Assembly: GCF_023073715.1 (NCBI RefSeq)
Contig: NZ_JADPKA010000029.1
Location: 310,001-374,000 of the forward strand
DNA length: 64,000 nucleotides
Reading direction: 5' to 3'
From: Bradyrhizobium sp. 164
Lineage (GTDB): Bacteria; Pseudomonadota; Alphaproteobacteria; Rhizobiales; Xanthobacteraceae
Position numbers and translations under genes: made by a program. This document shows, piece after piece, positions 56,237 to 64,000 of the stretch (position 1 is its first letter; each line of letters begins with the position of its first letter). Below the pieces are notes generated by a model. That model saw only the letters and a program-made list of their open reading frames with translations, searched no databases and was not told the DNA's origin.

Positions 56237-57054
56237 AGCTCCGCGCCAATCTCGTCATCGGCGGCGCGTTGTTTGCGCTTGCGATCCTGGTCGGCCTGCT
56301 CGCGCCATGGCTGGCGCACACCGATCCGATCATGGACGCCAACCTCATGAATGCAGAGGAGGCGCCGAGCTGGACCTGGTGGTTTGGCACCGACGGGCAG
56401 GGCCGCGACATCTACTCCCGCGTCGTGTACGGCGCCCGCGTTTCGCTGACGGTCGGCATCGTCTCCCAACTCATCAACAGCGTCATCGGCGTGGCACTCG
56501 GCCTGAGCGCGGGTTATTGGGGCGGCTGGTGGGACGATGTCGTCAACGCCCTGACCAACCTCATGCTCGCGATCCCTTCGCTGATCTTCGCGCTGGCCAT
56601 CATGGCGGTGCTTGGACCCGGCCTGACCAGCCTGCTCATCGCGCTCGGCTTGACCAACTGGTCCTTCACCTGCCGGATCGCACGGGCCTCGGCGCTGTCG
56701 CTGAGGAGCCAGGGCTATGTGCAGGCGGCAACCGTGCTCGGCTACGGCGATATGCGCATCATGATCACGCAGCTGCTGCCCAACATGCTCGGACCGATCG
56801 TCGTCATCGGCACGCTCGGCATGGGTAGTGCGGTCCTGTCCGAAGCCGCATTGTCGTTCCTCGGCCTCGGCGTGCGTCCGCCGTTTCCGAGCTGGGGCAG
56901 CATGTTGTCGGAAGCCCGCGACCAGATCACGACGGCGCCGTGGCTCTCGGTTTTCCCGGGCCTTGCCATCTTCCTGACGGTGCTCGGCCTCAATTTGCTT
57001 GGCGACGGCCTGCGCGACATTCTCGATCCACAGTCGCGGAGCCGGCGCACATGA
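56233..57054 (+). CDS. ABC transporter permease, DppC type
   Basis: 273 residues, six helices. FGTDGQGRDIYSRVVYGARV, SLTVGIVSQLINSVIGVALG, the EAA loop YVQAATVLGYGDMRIMITQL, and AALSFLGLGVRPPFPSWGSM are typical of the DppC/OppC family. ATG 56233 overlaps the upstream stop; the stop overlaps the next ATPase start by 4 bp. Confidence 0.94.
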   Translation: MKLRANLVIGGALFALAILVGLLAPWLAHTDPIMDANLMNAEEAPSWTWWFGTDGQGRDIYSRVVYGARVSLTVGIVSQLINSVIGVALGLSAGYWGGWWDDVVNALTNLMLAIPSLIFALAIMAVLGPGLTSLLIALGLTNWSFTCRIARASALSLRSQGYVQAATVLGYGDMRIMITQLLPNMLGPIVVIGTLGMGSAVLSEAALSFLGLGVRPPFPSWGSMLSEARDQITTAPWLSVFPGLAIFLTVLGLNLLGDGLRDILDPQSRSRRT

Positions 57055-58031
57055 CGGGCTCGCCGCTGATCGAAGTCGAGGATCTGCGCATCGATCTCAA
57101 CGACGGATCCCGCAAGGTCCCCGCCGTCGAGAGCGTTTCGTTCCGCATCGATCGTGGCGAGACCTTCGGTCTTGTCGGTGAATCCGGCTGCGGCAAGAGC
57201 ATCACGGCGCTTGCTCTGATCGGCCTGCTGCGGCCGCCATTGTCGATCGGGGGCGGCGTCATCCGCTTTGAGGGGCGGGAGATCCAGCACCTTTCCGCCG
57301 CCAAACAGCGGGCGCTGCGCGGCAACCGCATCGCCATGATCTTCCAGGAGCCGATGACGGCCCTGAACCCGGTCTCGCCCGTGGGCCGGCAGATCGCCGA
57401 GATGTTCGTGCTGCACAAGGGCAAGAGCTGGCGGGAAGCCAATCAGCTGGCGGTGGATGCACTGGCGAGCGTCCGCGTCCCCGCGCCCGAGCGGCGCGTG
57501 AAGGATTACCCGCACCAGCTCTCGGGCGGCATGCGGCAACGCGTGATGATCGCCATCGCGCTGGCATGCGGTCCGGATCTCCTGATTGCAGACGAGCCGA
57601 CCACCGCGCTCGATGTGACCGTGCAGGCGGAGATCATCGAGCTGATGCGCAATCTATGTGCCGAGCGGCGGACGGCCATCCTGATGATCAGCCACGATCT
57701 CGGCCTGGTCGCCAATGTCTGCCGCCGCGTAGCCGTCATGTATGCTGGCCGCATCGTCGAGGAGCGCGGCTCGGCCGATATTTTCCGCTCACCCTCGCAC
57801 CCCTATACGCAGGGCCTCGTCGCCTCGCTGCCGCGGCTCGGCAGTCGCGCTGCGCTTGGCCGGACCAGACTCAAGGAGATCGCGGGCGTCGTCCCGGCGA
57901 TCGCGAGCTTCCCGGACGGATGCCGGTTCAATCCGCGCTGCGCGCAGGCGACCGATATTTGCCGAACCACTGCGCCGGGGACGGATTTGCTGGGCGCCGG
58001 CGGTCTGGTGAGGTGTCACCATCATGCATGA
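57051..58031 (+). CDS. ABC transporter ATP-binding protein, DppD type
   Basis: 326 residues. Walker [14 protein letters not shown], signature [10 protein letters not shown], Walker [15 protein letters not shown], and the C-terminal oligopeptide-type [15 protein letters not shown] extension. Partner of the following DppF-type ATPase, overlapping it by 8 bp. Confidence 0.95.
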   Translation: MTGSPLIEVEDLRIDLNDGSRKVPAVESVSFRIDRGETFGLVGESGCGKSITALALIGLLRPPLSIGGGVIRFEGREIQHLSAAKQRALRGNRIAMIFQEPMTALNPVSPVGRQIAEMFVLHKGKSWREANQLAVDALASVRVPAPERRVKDYPHQLSGGMRQRVMIAIALACGPDLLIADEPTTALDVTVQAEIIELMRNLCAERRTAILMISHDLGLVANVCRRVAVMYAGRIVEERGSADIFRSPSHPYTQGLVASLPRLGSRAALGRTRLKEIAGVVPAIASFPDGCRFNPRCAQATDICRTTAPGTDLLGAGGLVRCHHHA

Positions 58032-59046
58032 GCCACAGGGGAGGCCGGACGACGATCTCATTCTCAGCGTCGAGGATCTCGCGGTGCATTTTCCACTGGG
58101 GGGCGGCTTGCTCGGCCGCGAGAGGCGGCTGCTCCGTGCCGTCGACGGTGTCGATCTCAGCTTGAGGCGCGGCGAATGCCTCGGCCTCGTCGGCGAGTCC
58201 GGCTCGGGCAAGTCGACGATCGCGCTCTCGATCCTCGGTCTCCTGACGCCGACGCGCGGCCGCATCGTGCTGGACGGGCAGGTCGTCACGAACAGGCAGT
58301 CCGCGGACCGCAAGGCGCTGGCTCGCATCGTGCAGATCGTGTTCCAGGATCCCTACGCCTCGCTCAATCCGCGCCAGACCGTCCGCCGCACGCTCGAAGA
58401 TCCCTTGCGCGTCCATGGCGTGACCGCGAAAAGCGAGATCGAGGATCGCGTCGCGACGATGCTCAAACATGTTGGCCTACGGCCCGAGCAGGCCGACCGC
58501 TACCCGCATGAATTCTCCGGCGGCCAGCGCCAGCGCATCGGTATTGCGCGGGCGCTGATCCTCAATCCCAGGATTGTCATCTGCGACGAACCGGTCTCGG
58601 CGCTCGATGTCTCGATCCGCGCCCAGATCATCAATCTCTTGCTGGAATTGAAGGAGACGCTCGGTCTGTCCTACATCATGATCAGCCACGACCTTGGCGT
58701 CGTCGAGCACATGAGCGATCGCGTCGCCGTGATGTATCTCGGCCGCATCGTGGAGAATGGCCACTGGCGCGAGATCTTCGAACGGCCGGCGCACCCCTAT
58801 ACGCAGGCCCTGATCGCCGCCATTCCCGATCCCTTGCGCCACGCCCCGCTGGCGACGACAGGCGGTGACCTGCCCAATCCGCTCAACCCGCCGAACGGAT
58901 GCGCGTTCAGCCCGCGCTGTCGTTACGCAGAGGCGGTGTGCCGGAGCGAGCCGGAGCCGACGCTGGAGACACGGCCGGACGGGCACGCGGTGAGGTGCTG
59001 GCGAAGTGACGAGATTGCCCATCAGACGTCATTGGCCGCGACGTAG
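58024..59046 (+). CDS. ABC transporter ATP-binding protein, DppF type
   Basis: 340 residues. Walker A GLVGESGSGKSTIA, signature FSGGQRQRIG, Walker B IVICDEPVSALDVS, H-loop ISHDLGVVEH, and the C-terminal GCAFSPRCRYAEAVC extension. It completes the SBP-permease-permease-ATPase-ATPase operon of a peptide-type importer. Confidence 0.95.
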   Translation: MHEPQGRPDDDLILSVEDLAVHFPLGGGLLGRERRLLRAVDGVDLSLRRGECLGLVGESGSGKSTIALSILGLLTPTRGRIVLDGQVVTNRQSADRKALARIVQIVFQDPYASLNPRQTVRRTLEDPLRVHGVTAKSEIEDRVATMLKHVGLRPEQADRYPHEFSGGQRQRIGIARALILNPRIVICDEPVSALDVSIRAQIINLLLELKETLGLSYIMISHDLGVVEHMSDRVAVMYLGRIVENGHWREIFERPAHPYTQALIAAIPDPLRHAPLATTGGDLPNPLNPPNGCAFSPRCRYAEAVCRSEPEPTLETRPDGHAVRCWRSDEIAHQTSLAAT

Positions 59047-59192
59047 CGGTTTGCTCAATGTCCGCTTCGATCCGAAAGCGGCGGAATGGCTTTGTTGCCG
59101 CGAATTGATGCAATGGGCCAACAGGAGACATTGGATGGGTGGGCATCCTGCTCGACTTGATGTACAATCGCGCGAGGCGTGGATCGTAGGCC

Positions 59193-60977
59193 ATGGTGCA
59201 AGAACGGCCAATCGGGATCGAACGCAGATTATCAGCGATATTGGCTGCCGATGTCGCTGGTTATTCGCGGCTGATGCATACCGATGAAGAACCTACGCAT
59301 GCCAAATTTGCAGCGCTCTTAGCTAACGCTGTCAACCCGGCAATTGCCGAACACCGGGGCCGTATCGTGAAGAATACCGGCGACGGATTCTTAGCGGAGT
59401 TTTCGAGCGCGGTCCAAGCGGTGCGGGCTGCCGTACAATTTCAAAAGCTCATCAAGGAACTTACGATAGGTGACGCTGACGAAACACGTATTGCTTTCCG
59501 CGTAGGCATTAACATTGGCGACGTCATCGTCGAGCCCCACGACATCTTTGGAGACGGCGTCAACAAAGCGGTACGGCTGGAGAGCATTGCAGAGCCGGGT
59601 GGCATATGCGTGTCTGCCTCTGTGTACGAACACGTCCGAGGTAAGGTCGATGCAGAGTTCGCCGATATTGGCGAACAACATCTGAAGAACATCGCTCACC
59701 CTGTTCGAGCTTATGCGATGATCCGGGATGGAGGTAACCGGGCATCAGAAACTGGGCGGACACGACAGGTTTCCCCACCTCATTTTTCCGTCGTTGTGTT
59801 GCCTTTTACCAACCTCAGCGGTGATGCTGAGCAAGACTACTTCGTAGATGGCGTGACCGAGAGCCTAACCACGGATTTGTCTCGCATCAGAGGCTCGTTC
59901 GTCATTGGCCGACACACAGCATTCACCTACAGAGGAAAGGTCGCTGACCTCAAACAGATCGGTCGCGAACTGAACGTCCGCTACGCACTCGAAGGTTCCA
60001 TACAACGTGACCGCAACCGGTTGCGAGTGAACGTGCAGCTTGTCGAGACCGAAACAGGTAGTCACCTCTGGGCTGACCGGTTCGATAAACCCGTCGCTGA
60101 CCTGCTCGACATGCAGGATGAGATCGTAGCGCGGCTGGCGAACACAGTGAATGCCCAGCTGATTGAGGCTGAGGCACGGCGAGCGGAAAACACGCCCAAT
60201 CCCGACGCCATAGATTTGATTTTCCGGGGTCGCCATTCATTCAATGAGGGCCTCACGTCTAGCTCGCTGACACAAGCTCGCCTTTATTTCGAGCGGGCAT
60301 TGACGATCGACCCTGAAAACGTCGACGCGAAAATCTGGATGGCGGCGGTCGATGTGACATCCTCATCGACCTTTTTGACTGACGACCTGCCTCTTCGTCT
60401 GGCAGCCGCAGAGACCATACTCCTAAAGGCGCTATCCCATGCACCGAGCCATCCCTTTGCACACTTGCTCTTAGGAATCGTCTTGATGCATACGAACCGC
60501 GCGGTTCAAGGGTTGGCAGAGTGCGAGCGAGCATTGGAATTAGATCGGAATTTTGCCGACGCCCACGCGATGATTGGTCTCGCTAAGTATATAATGGGTT
60601 GCGGCGCAGAGACAGAGGGGCACGTAAACCAAGCATTGCGCCTCTCTCCTCGTGACACTCTTGCCTACAGATGGCTGTCGCCGGTCGGGTTTTCCAAGTT
60701 GCAGGTCGGAGCAGATAACGAAGCAGTCGGGTGGTTCCTTCGCAGTATCGAAGTCAACCGAAATTATCCGCTCGTGCATTTTGGGCTTGCGGCTGCTCTC
60801 GCGCTACTTGGCAAGCTGAACGACGCGTACGCCGCCGCGAAAGCAGGGCAAGCGCTCGATTCCACATTTACGATTCGTCGCATGAAGAGCATGTCAATCG
60901 GCAATAATGCGACCTTTCTCGACGGAAGTAGGCGCATCCTGAAAGGGATGCGCGTGGCCGGGGTACCGGAGGGGTGA
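59193..60977 (+). CDS. Class III adenylate cyclase fused to a FlgO/TolB-N-like domain and TPRs
   Basis: 594 residues. N-terminal class III cyclase domain (about 10-180): the metal-binding Asp in AILAADVAGYSRLMHTDEE, the second in TGDGFLAEFSS, and the NxxxR motif VNKAVRLES are all present, so it should be catalytically competent, making cAMP in the family. Middle domain (about 200-320): FSVVVLPFTNLSGDAEQDYF, as in rhizobial cyclase/TolB-N-like proteins. C-terminal TPR repeats (about 345-580). Many paralogs exist in rhizobia; the input signal is unknown. Confidence 0.88.
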   Translation: MVQERPIGIERRLSAILAADVAGYSRLMHTDEEPTHAKFAALLANAVNPAIAEHRGRIVKNTGDGFLAEFSSAVQAVRAAVQFQKLIKELTIGDADETRIAFRVGINIGDVIVEPHDIFGDGVNKAVRLESIAEPGGICVSASVYEHVRGKVDAEFADIGEQHLKNIAHPVRAYAMIRDGGNRASETGRTRQVSPPHFSVVVLPFTNLSGDAEQDYFVDGVTESLTTDLSRIRGSFVIGRHTAFTYRGKVADLKQIGRELNVRYALEGSIQRDRNRLRVNVQLVETETGSHLWADRFDKPVADLLDMQDEIVARLANTVNAQLIEAEARRAENTPNPDAIDLIFRGRHSFNEGLTSSSLTQARLYFERALTIDPENVDAKIWMAAVDVTSSSTFLTDDLPLRLAAAETILLKALSHAPSHPFAHLLLGIVLMHTNRAVQGLAECERALELDRNFADAHAMIGLAKYIMGCGAETEGHVNQALRLSPRDTLAYRWLSPVGFSKLQVGADNEAVGWFLRSIEVNRNYPLVHFGLAAALALLGKLNDAYAAAKAGQALDSTFTIRRMKSMSIGNNATFLDGSRRILKGMRVAGVPEG

Positions 60978-61134
60978 TGTCCGGCTTCGGGTCAAACTGC
61001 GAAGAACTCAGGTTGAGCAAATCAGGCCCGCTCTAATGTAATGACCGGACTTTGGTCCGCCGATGCTCAATTTCGCAGATGGGCCACAACCCGACTCGCT
61101 CCCATATAGTAAGGGCTGCTGAAACGGAGAGAAC

Positions 61135-61306
61135 ATGAGCGTGCCGGAAATCATTCGACGAGCCATCGAAATCGGTGAACGGAACGGTAAGATTACCTTC
61201 GATGAGCTGAATCAGCTGTGTGACAGCCGGTCACTGGACCCCAAAGACGTCGAGCGCATTTCTCAACGCGCTGAGCGAAGCAGGAATTTGGATTGAAGGA
61301 GGCTAA
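61135..61306 (+). pseudogene. Sigma-70 region 1.1-like mini-protein, frameshifted
   Basis: From ATG 61135 (ribosome site cggagag) the frame gives MSVPEIIRRAIEIGERNGKI and TFDELNQLCDSRSLDPKDVE, like the acidic N-terminal region 1.1 of housekeeping sigma factors, and ends at 61296. One base out of frame the continuation FLNALSEAGIWIEGG ends at 61306, matching the rest of that domain. A single-base loss near 61258 explains this. Free region-1.1 mini-proteins are known in Bradyrhizobium annotation; their role is unknown. Confidence 0.55.
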
Positions 61307-61433
61307 GGTCTGCTTCGGGTCATTTTCGACCGATGCAGCGGGAATTGTCGGCCGACCGATGTCCGGTTTGCTCCAAGAAACACAGGTACCGGAGTCGGAC
61401 TAGACGCCGAGTTGTTACGGGTTTGCGGTCGCC

Positions 61434-62060
61434 TCAACTCCCGACGCCGCCGACAAGACGAGGGCGGCGGCTAGCGAGCGGTTTCTCCTCCAGCAGGCCG
61501 CGCACCCATTCGCGAAAACTGACGATTTCCGGGCAATCCGCGGTGCCTTCAGGCGCAACGAGCCAATCACCCACACCCGCTCCCTCATCCATCCGCTCGC
61601 AGCGATAGCCCGGATGGTGACCAAGTCCGCGGGCTATCAAGAGGTCGACCTTGCCCTCGACCAGCTCGTGCAGGCCGGCGGGCTGAAGCACCCGCAAGCC
61701 GATCTCCGCATGCGCGCTGCGAAATTCTGCCAATTGGAGGCGGCGCAGGTCGAAGCCGCCATGGACTCCCAATTGCAGCAGGACCGCACCTGCCGGCTTC
61801 AATTGCGAGGTCGCCTCGGCGATGTGGCGAAAGCCTTCGGATATCCCGGGTAGATAGGCCTGACCGGCCGCGGTGAGGATGAGCTGCTTATGCAGCCGGT
61901 CGAACAGGCGTACGCCGAGGCGCGCCTCCAGCGCTTTCACCTGCTGCCCTACGGCGGCGGGCGTCACGTGCAGCTCGTGCGCGGCCAATTTGAAGCTGAG
62001 ATGCCGGGCGGCGGCTTCGAATGCGCGGAGCGCGTTGAGCGGTGGAAGGATGTAAGTCAT
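61434..62060 (-). CDS. LysR-family regulator, GcvA-like, internally shortened
   Basis: 208 residues from ATG at 62058-62060. The winged-HTH domain is intact: MTYILPPLNALRAFEAAARH, then LSFKLAAHELHVTPAAVGQQ and VKALEARLGVRLFDRLHK. GcvA-type regulators are about 300 residues; here the effector domain keeps its start (ELVEGKVDLLIARGLGHHPG) and end (EIVSFREWVRGLLEE), but about 90 residues between are missing. It is divergent from the Rid gene (62188) with 127 bp between, the usual arrangement for LysR control of a neighbour. Whether it still responds to an effector is doubtful. Confidence 0.8.
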   Translation of the reverse strand: MTYILPPLNALRAFEAAARHLSFKLAAHELHVTPAAVGQQVKALEARLGVRLFDRLHKQLILTAAGQAYLPGISEGFRHIAEATSQLKPAGAVLLQLGVHGGFDLRRLQLAEFRSAHAEIGLRVLQPAGLHELVEGKVDLLIARGLGHHPGYRCERMDEGAGVGDWLVAPEGTADCPEIVSFREWVRGLLEEKPLASRRPRLVGGVGS

Positions 62061-62187
62061 TGCTGCCCAGTTTGTCACTGAATGGCTGCGTGCTTGCAAT
62101 AGATTTTCTTGCGCTGAACCGCAGCAATAGTGCTTTGCGCCCCGGCGATGCCGCCGGATAGGGTCGGCCGCAACACGGAGAGATCCC

Positions 62188-62580
62188 ATGCCACCAGTTC
62201 ACGTCGTCACCCACAATCCCGCAACGGTCCACGCTCCGGCCGGCGGCTACAGCATGGGACTTGAACTGAGGCTGCATCGCCGCCTCTTGTTCATCAGCGG
62301 CCAGGTGCCGGAGAGATCGGACGGCACCGTGCCCGACGGTTTCGAGGCGCAATGCGAGCAGGCCTGGCGCAACGTCAGGGAAGTGCTCGCCGCTGCGGGT
62401 CTGGGCGTCGAGCATCTGGTCAAGGTCACCACGTTCCTGACCGACCGCAACCAGGTCCTGCCCAACCGTATTATTCGCCGCGCGATTCTCGGGGATCACC
62501 AGCCCGCGCTGACGGTCGTGATCGTCGAGACCGTTGACAGCAAATGGCTGCTGGAGATCGAGGCGATCGCCGCAGAATGA
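62188..62580 (+). CDS. Rid/YjgF family protein
   Basis: 130 residues, trimeric chorismate-mutase-like fold. LLFISGQVPERSDGTVPDGF, VREVLAAAGLGVEHLVKVTT and LLEIEAIAAE are family blocks. The Arg that defines imine-deaminase RidA (in the PARxxVEV strand) is replaced: here the strand reads QPALTVVIVE. It therefore probably belongs to a non-RidA Rid subfamily with another or unknown activity. Divergent from the LysR gene, likely its target. Confidence 0.85.
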   Translation: MPPVHVVTHNPATVHAPAGGYSMGLELRLHRRLLFISGQVPERSDGTVPDGFEAQCEQAWRNVREVLAAAGLGVEHLVKVTTFLTDRNQVLPNRIIRRAILGDHQPALTVVIVETVDSKWLLEIEAIAAE

Positions 62581-62627
62581 AACCGGCGTCGCCCACATTG
62601 CAATGAGCCAATCATATCGGGTGTCCA

Positions 62628-63329
62628 ATGGCTGAGATCCATCCTTTCTACGAGACGCATCGGGACGCAATGGAAGCCGCCATGCGGCACCGCCTCGGCC
62701 TTGCCGATGCGATGTTGCGCGAGCGCGCGCGACTATCCGACATCGAGAAGATCAGGCAGGAAGTCATGCACGAATTCGAAATCGTGCTGACCCAAATGCC
62801 CTATGTCGGCGGCGCGGCCAGCCGCATGAGTGATTTCTTCATGCGTCTCACGGGTTTTATGGCCATCAGTCGGGTGCTCCGGCGCCACGGTGTGCCGGTC
62901 CCGGTGATCGGGGAGATCGAACGGGAAACCTACAAAGCGCAATTGCTCACCGTGTCAGAGGCGGAACGCCTTGCCTCGGGACGCCAGTTCATGTCGTCCG
63001 CGAACCAAGCTCTGCTGCGCGAGCAGGCGGCAAGGAGCGTCACGGAAAGCCACCAGAGGGAGTTTCCGGAGGACTTCGTCTACGATTTCGTAGAGCCGGA
63101 TCCAGGAGACACCTTCGAATTCGGCATCAACTACAAGGCTTGTGGCTTCTGCAAGCTCGCAGCGCGCCACGGCGACAAGGACATCCTGCCGAACATTTGC
63201 GGGCTTGATTTCGACGCCTATGCCACGCGAGGCATTCGCCTCGAAAGGACGCAGACGCTGGCCGGCGGTGCGAGCCATTGCAATTTCCGCTTCTCGCGGC
63301 TGCCGTCGCATACGGAGGCCGAGAGTTAG
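62628..63329 (+). CDS. L-2-amino-thiazoline-4-carboxylic acid hydrolase-like protein
   Basis: 233 residues. The C-terminal half (FEFGINYKACGFCKLAARHG, LPNICGLDFDAYATRGIRLE, ERTQTLAGGASHCNFRF) matches the ATC-hydrolase family pattern, including the conserved Cys residues and the C-terminal HCNFRF. The family opens the thiazoline ring to give S-carbamoyl-cysteine, but many members are of unproven function. It lies 47 bp after the Rid gene in the same direction. Confidence 0.78.
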   Translation: MAEIHPFYETHRDAMEAAMRHRLGLADAMLRERARLSDIEKIRQEVMHEFEIVLTQMPYVGGAASRMSDFFMRLTGFMAISRVLRRHGVPVPVIGEIERETYKAQLLTVSEAERLASGRQFMSSANQALLREQAARSVTESHQREFPEDFVYDFVEPDPGDTFEFGINYKACGFCKLAARHGDKDILPNICGLDFDAYATRGIRLERTQTLAGGASHCNFRFSRLPSHTEAES

Positions 63330-63386
63330 GACGCGTTCCCTGGCTTCGCGATTGAGACGATCCAGGATTCCTCTGCTGCCTCCAGA

Positions 63387-63469
63387 CCGTCATTTTCGAG
63401 CGCAGCGACGCAATCCAGACTGCCACCGCGGAAAGATTCTGGATTGCTTCGCTGCGCTCGCAATGACGG
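63387..63469. repeat. Imperfect palindromic repeat element (33-bp arms)
   Basis: Left arm 63387-63419 (ccgtcattttcgagcgcagc...) pairs with right arm 63438-63469 (...tcgctgcgctcgcaatgacgg), differing at a few positions, with an 18-nt loop. It occupies much of the 320-bp gap between the ATC-hydrolase-like gene and the permease; I see no gene in that gap. Confidence 0.6.
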
Positions 63470-63649
63470 GAGTGGGCACCGCCTCTCGGAGCCGCCGGCC
63501 ATCGTGACATCATGCCCCTGTTTTGCCCGACGAGTCAAATCCACTTCGTAAAATCCGCAATGTCGCGACGCCACCGGCAAGCGATTGATTTCGCTAGCCC
63601 CGGCTACTGTGCACGAGGTTGTTTTCGCTGTTTTCGTTTTGGGGGCCGT

Positions 63650-64000
63650 CTACTCCGCCGCTTTTTCCCTCAGTCGCTGCGCATAGACGTTAATGACCAG
63701 CGCCGCCAGCAGGATCAGGCCGCGGATCAGGATCTTCAAAAAACTGTCGATGTTGACGTGGTCGAGCCCGTTATTGAGAACACCAAGAACGAAAAGCCCG
63801 ACGATGGTGTTGCCGATGCCGCCGCGGCCGCCGAACAGGCTGGTGCCGCCGACAACGACGGCGGCGATGGAGTCGAGCAGGTACGTGTCGAATTCGTTCT
63901 GCTGCGCGCTGCCGAAATGGGCAACGCCGAGCATGCCGCCAAGGCCGGAGCAGACCGCCGAGATCACCATGACCGCGCCGAGGATCAGCTTGACGTTGAG
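63650..64000 (-). CDS. Sugar ABC transporter permease, RbsC type, C-terminal part
   Basis: Partial: 116 residues of the C-terminal part are in the window, the rest lies beyond the right edge. AVVVGGTSLFGGRGGIGNTI and GVLNNGLDHVNIDSFLKILI, with RGLILLAALVINVYAQRLRE at the end, are typical of RbsC/AraH-type permeases that import pentoses or related sugars with a periplasmic binding protein. Substrate not determinable. Confidence 0.9.
   Translation of the reverse strand, partial: LNVKLILGAVMVISAVCSGLGGMLGVAHFGSAQQNEFDTYLLDSIAAVVVGGTSLFGGRGGIGNTIVGLFVLGVLNNGLDHVNIDSFLKILIRGLILLAALVINVYAQRLREKAAE

Overview
The window looks like chromosomal DNA of a slow-growing rhizobium, most likely Bradyrhizobium or a close relative. 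The evidence is high GC content, the gene content and order of the complex I cluster, the heavy-metal efflux cluster, and several small protein families typical of that group. This is inferred from gene content only; no database was searched.

Layout. (1) 1-8697, minus strand: a metal-resistance cluster. It holds a small Cys-rich secreted protein, a FixH/YtkA-like protein, CusB and CusA (Cu/Ag-type RND pump), a His/Cys-rich small protein, then CzcC, CzcB and the start of a CzcA that runs off the left edge. (2) 9220-11916: a 24-residue membrane micropeptide, a membrane protein, peptidase T and an HU-family protein. (3) 12092-28981: a degraded integrative element or cryptic prophage of about 16.9 kb in a tRNA-Asp gene. 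It is bounded by a perfect 53-bp repeat of the tRNA 3' part. It carries a frameshifted tyrosine integrase, an excisionase-like gene, an RHH regulator with palindromic operators, a replication-type gene with internal 22-bp iteron-like repeats, an HK97-type prohead protease, a truncated tape-measure gene, two paralogous proteasome-like (Ntn-hydrolase) proteins, and cargo (cupin, response regulator, candidate HEPN protein, broken GIY-YIG nuclease). No terminase, portal or major capsid gene was recognised. (4) 28931-32054: intact tRNA-Asp, a small membrane protein and a TonB-dependent siderophore receptor with an Irr/iron-box-like sequence upstream. (5) 32503-51574, plus strand: a complete nuoA-N operon (complex I) containing three extra genes (FkbM methyltransferase, a small membrane protein, a coiled-coil protein), followed by birA, RNase J, methylmalonyl-CoA epimerase and a DUF1467 protein. 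(6) 51815-59046: a membrane-anchored hypothetical, a frameshifted mtnK, and a five-gene oligopeptide-type ABC importer. (7) 59193-64000: a class III cyclase with TPRs, a frameshifted sigma-1.1-like mini-protein, a shortened LysR regulator divergent from a Rid protein, an ATC-hydrolase-like protein, and the end of a sugar ABC permease cut by the right edge.

The observations most worth a second look are the pair of phage-borne proteasome-fold proteins with an immediately N-terminal Thr or Ser nucleophile, the iteron/hairpin origin-like structure inside a coding sequence, the repeated 10-mer that may mark integrase arm sites at both ends of the island, and the candidate HEPN ribonuclease in the cargo zone. 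Five separate single-base frameshifts occur in the window (integrase, GIY-YIG, second Ntn paralog, mtnK, sigma-1.1-like). Some may be sequencing errors.
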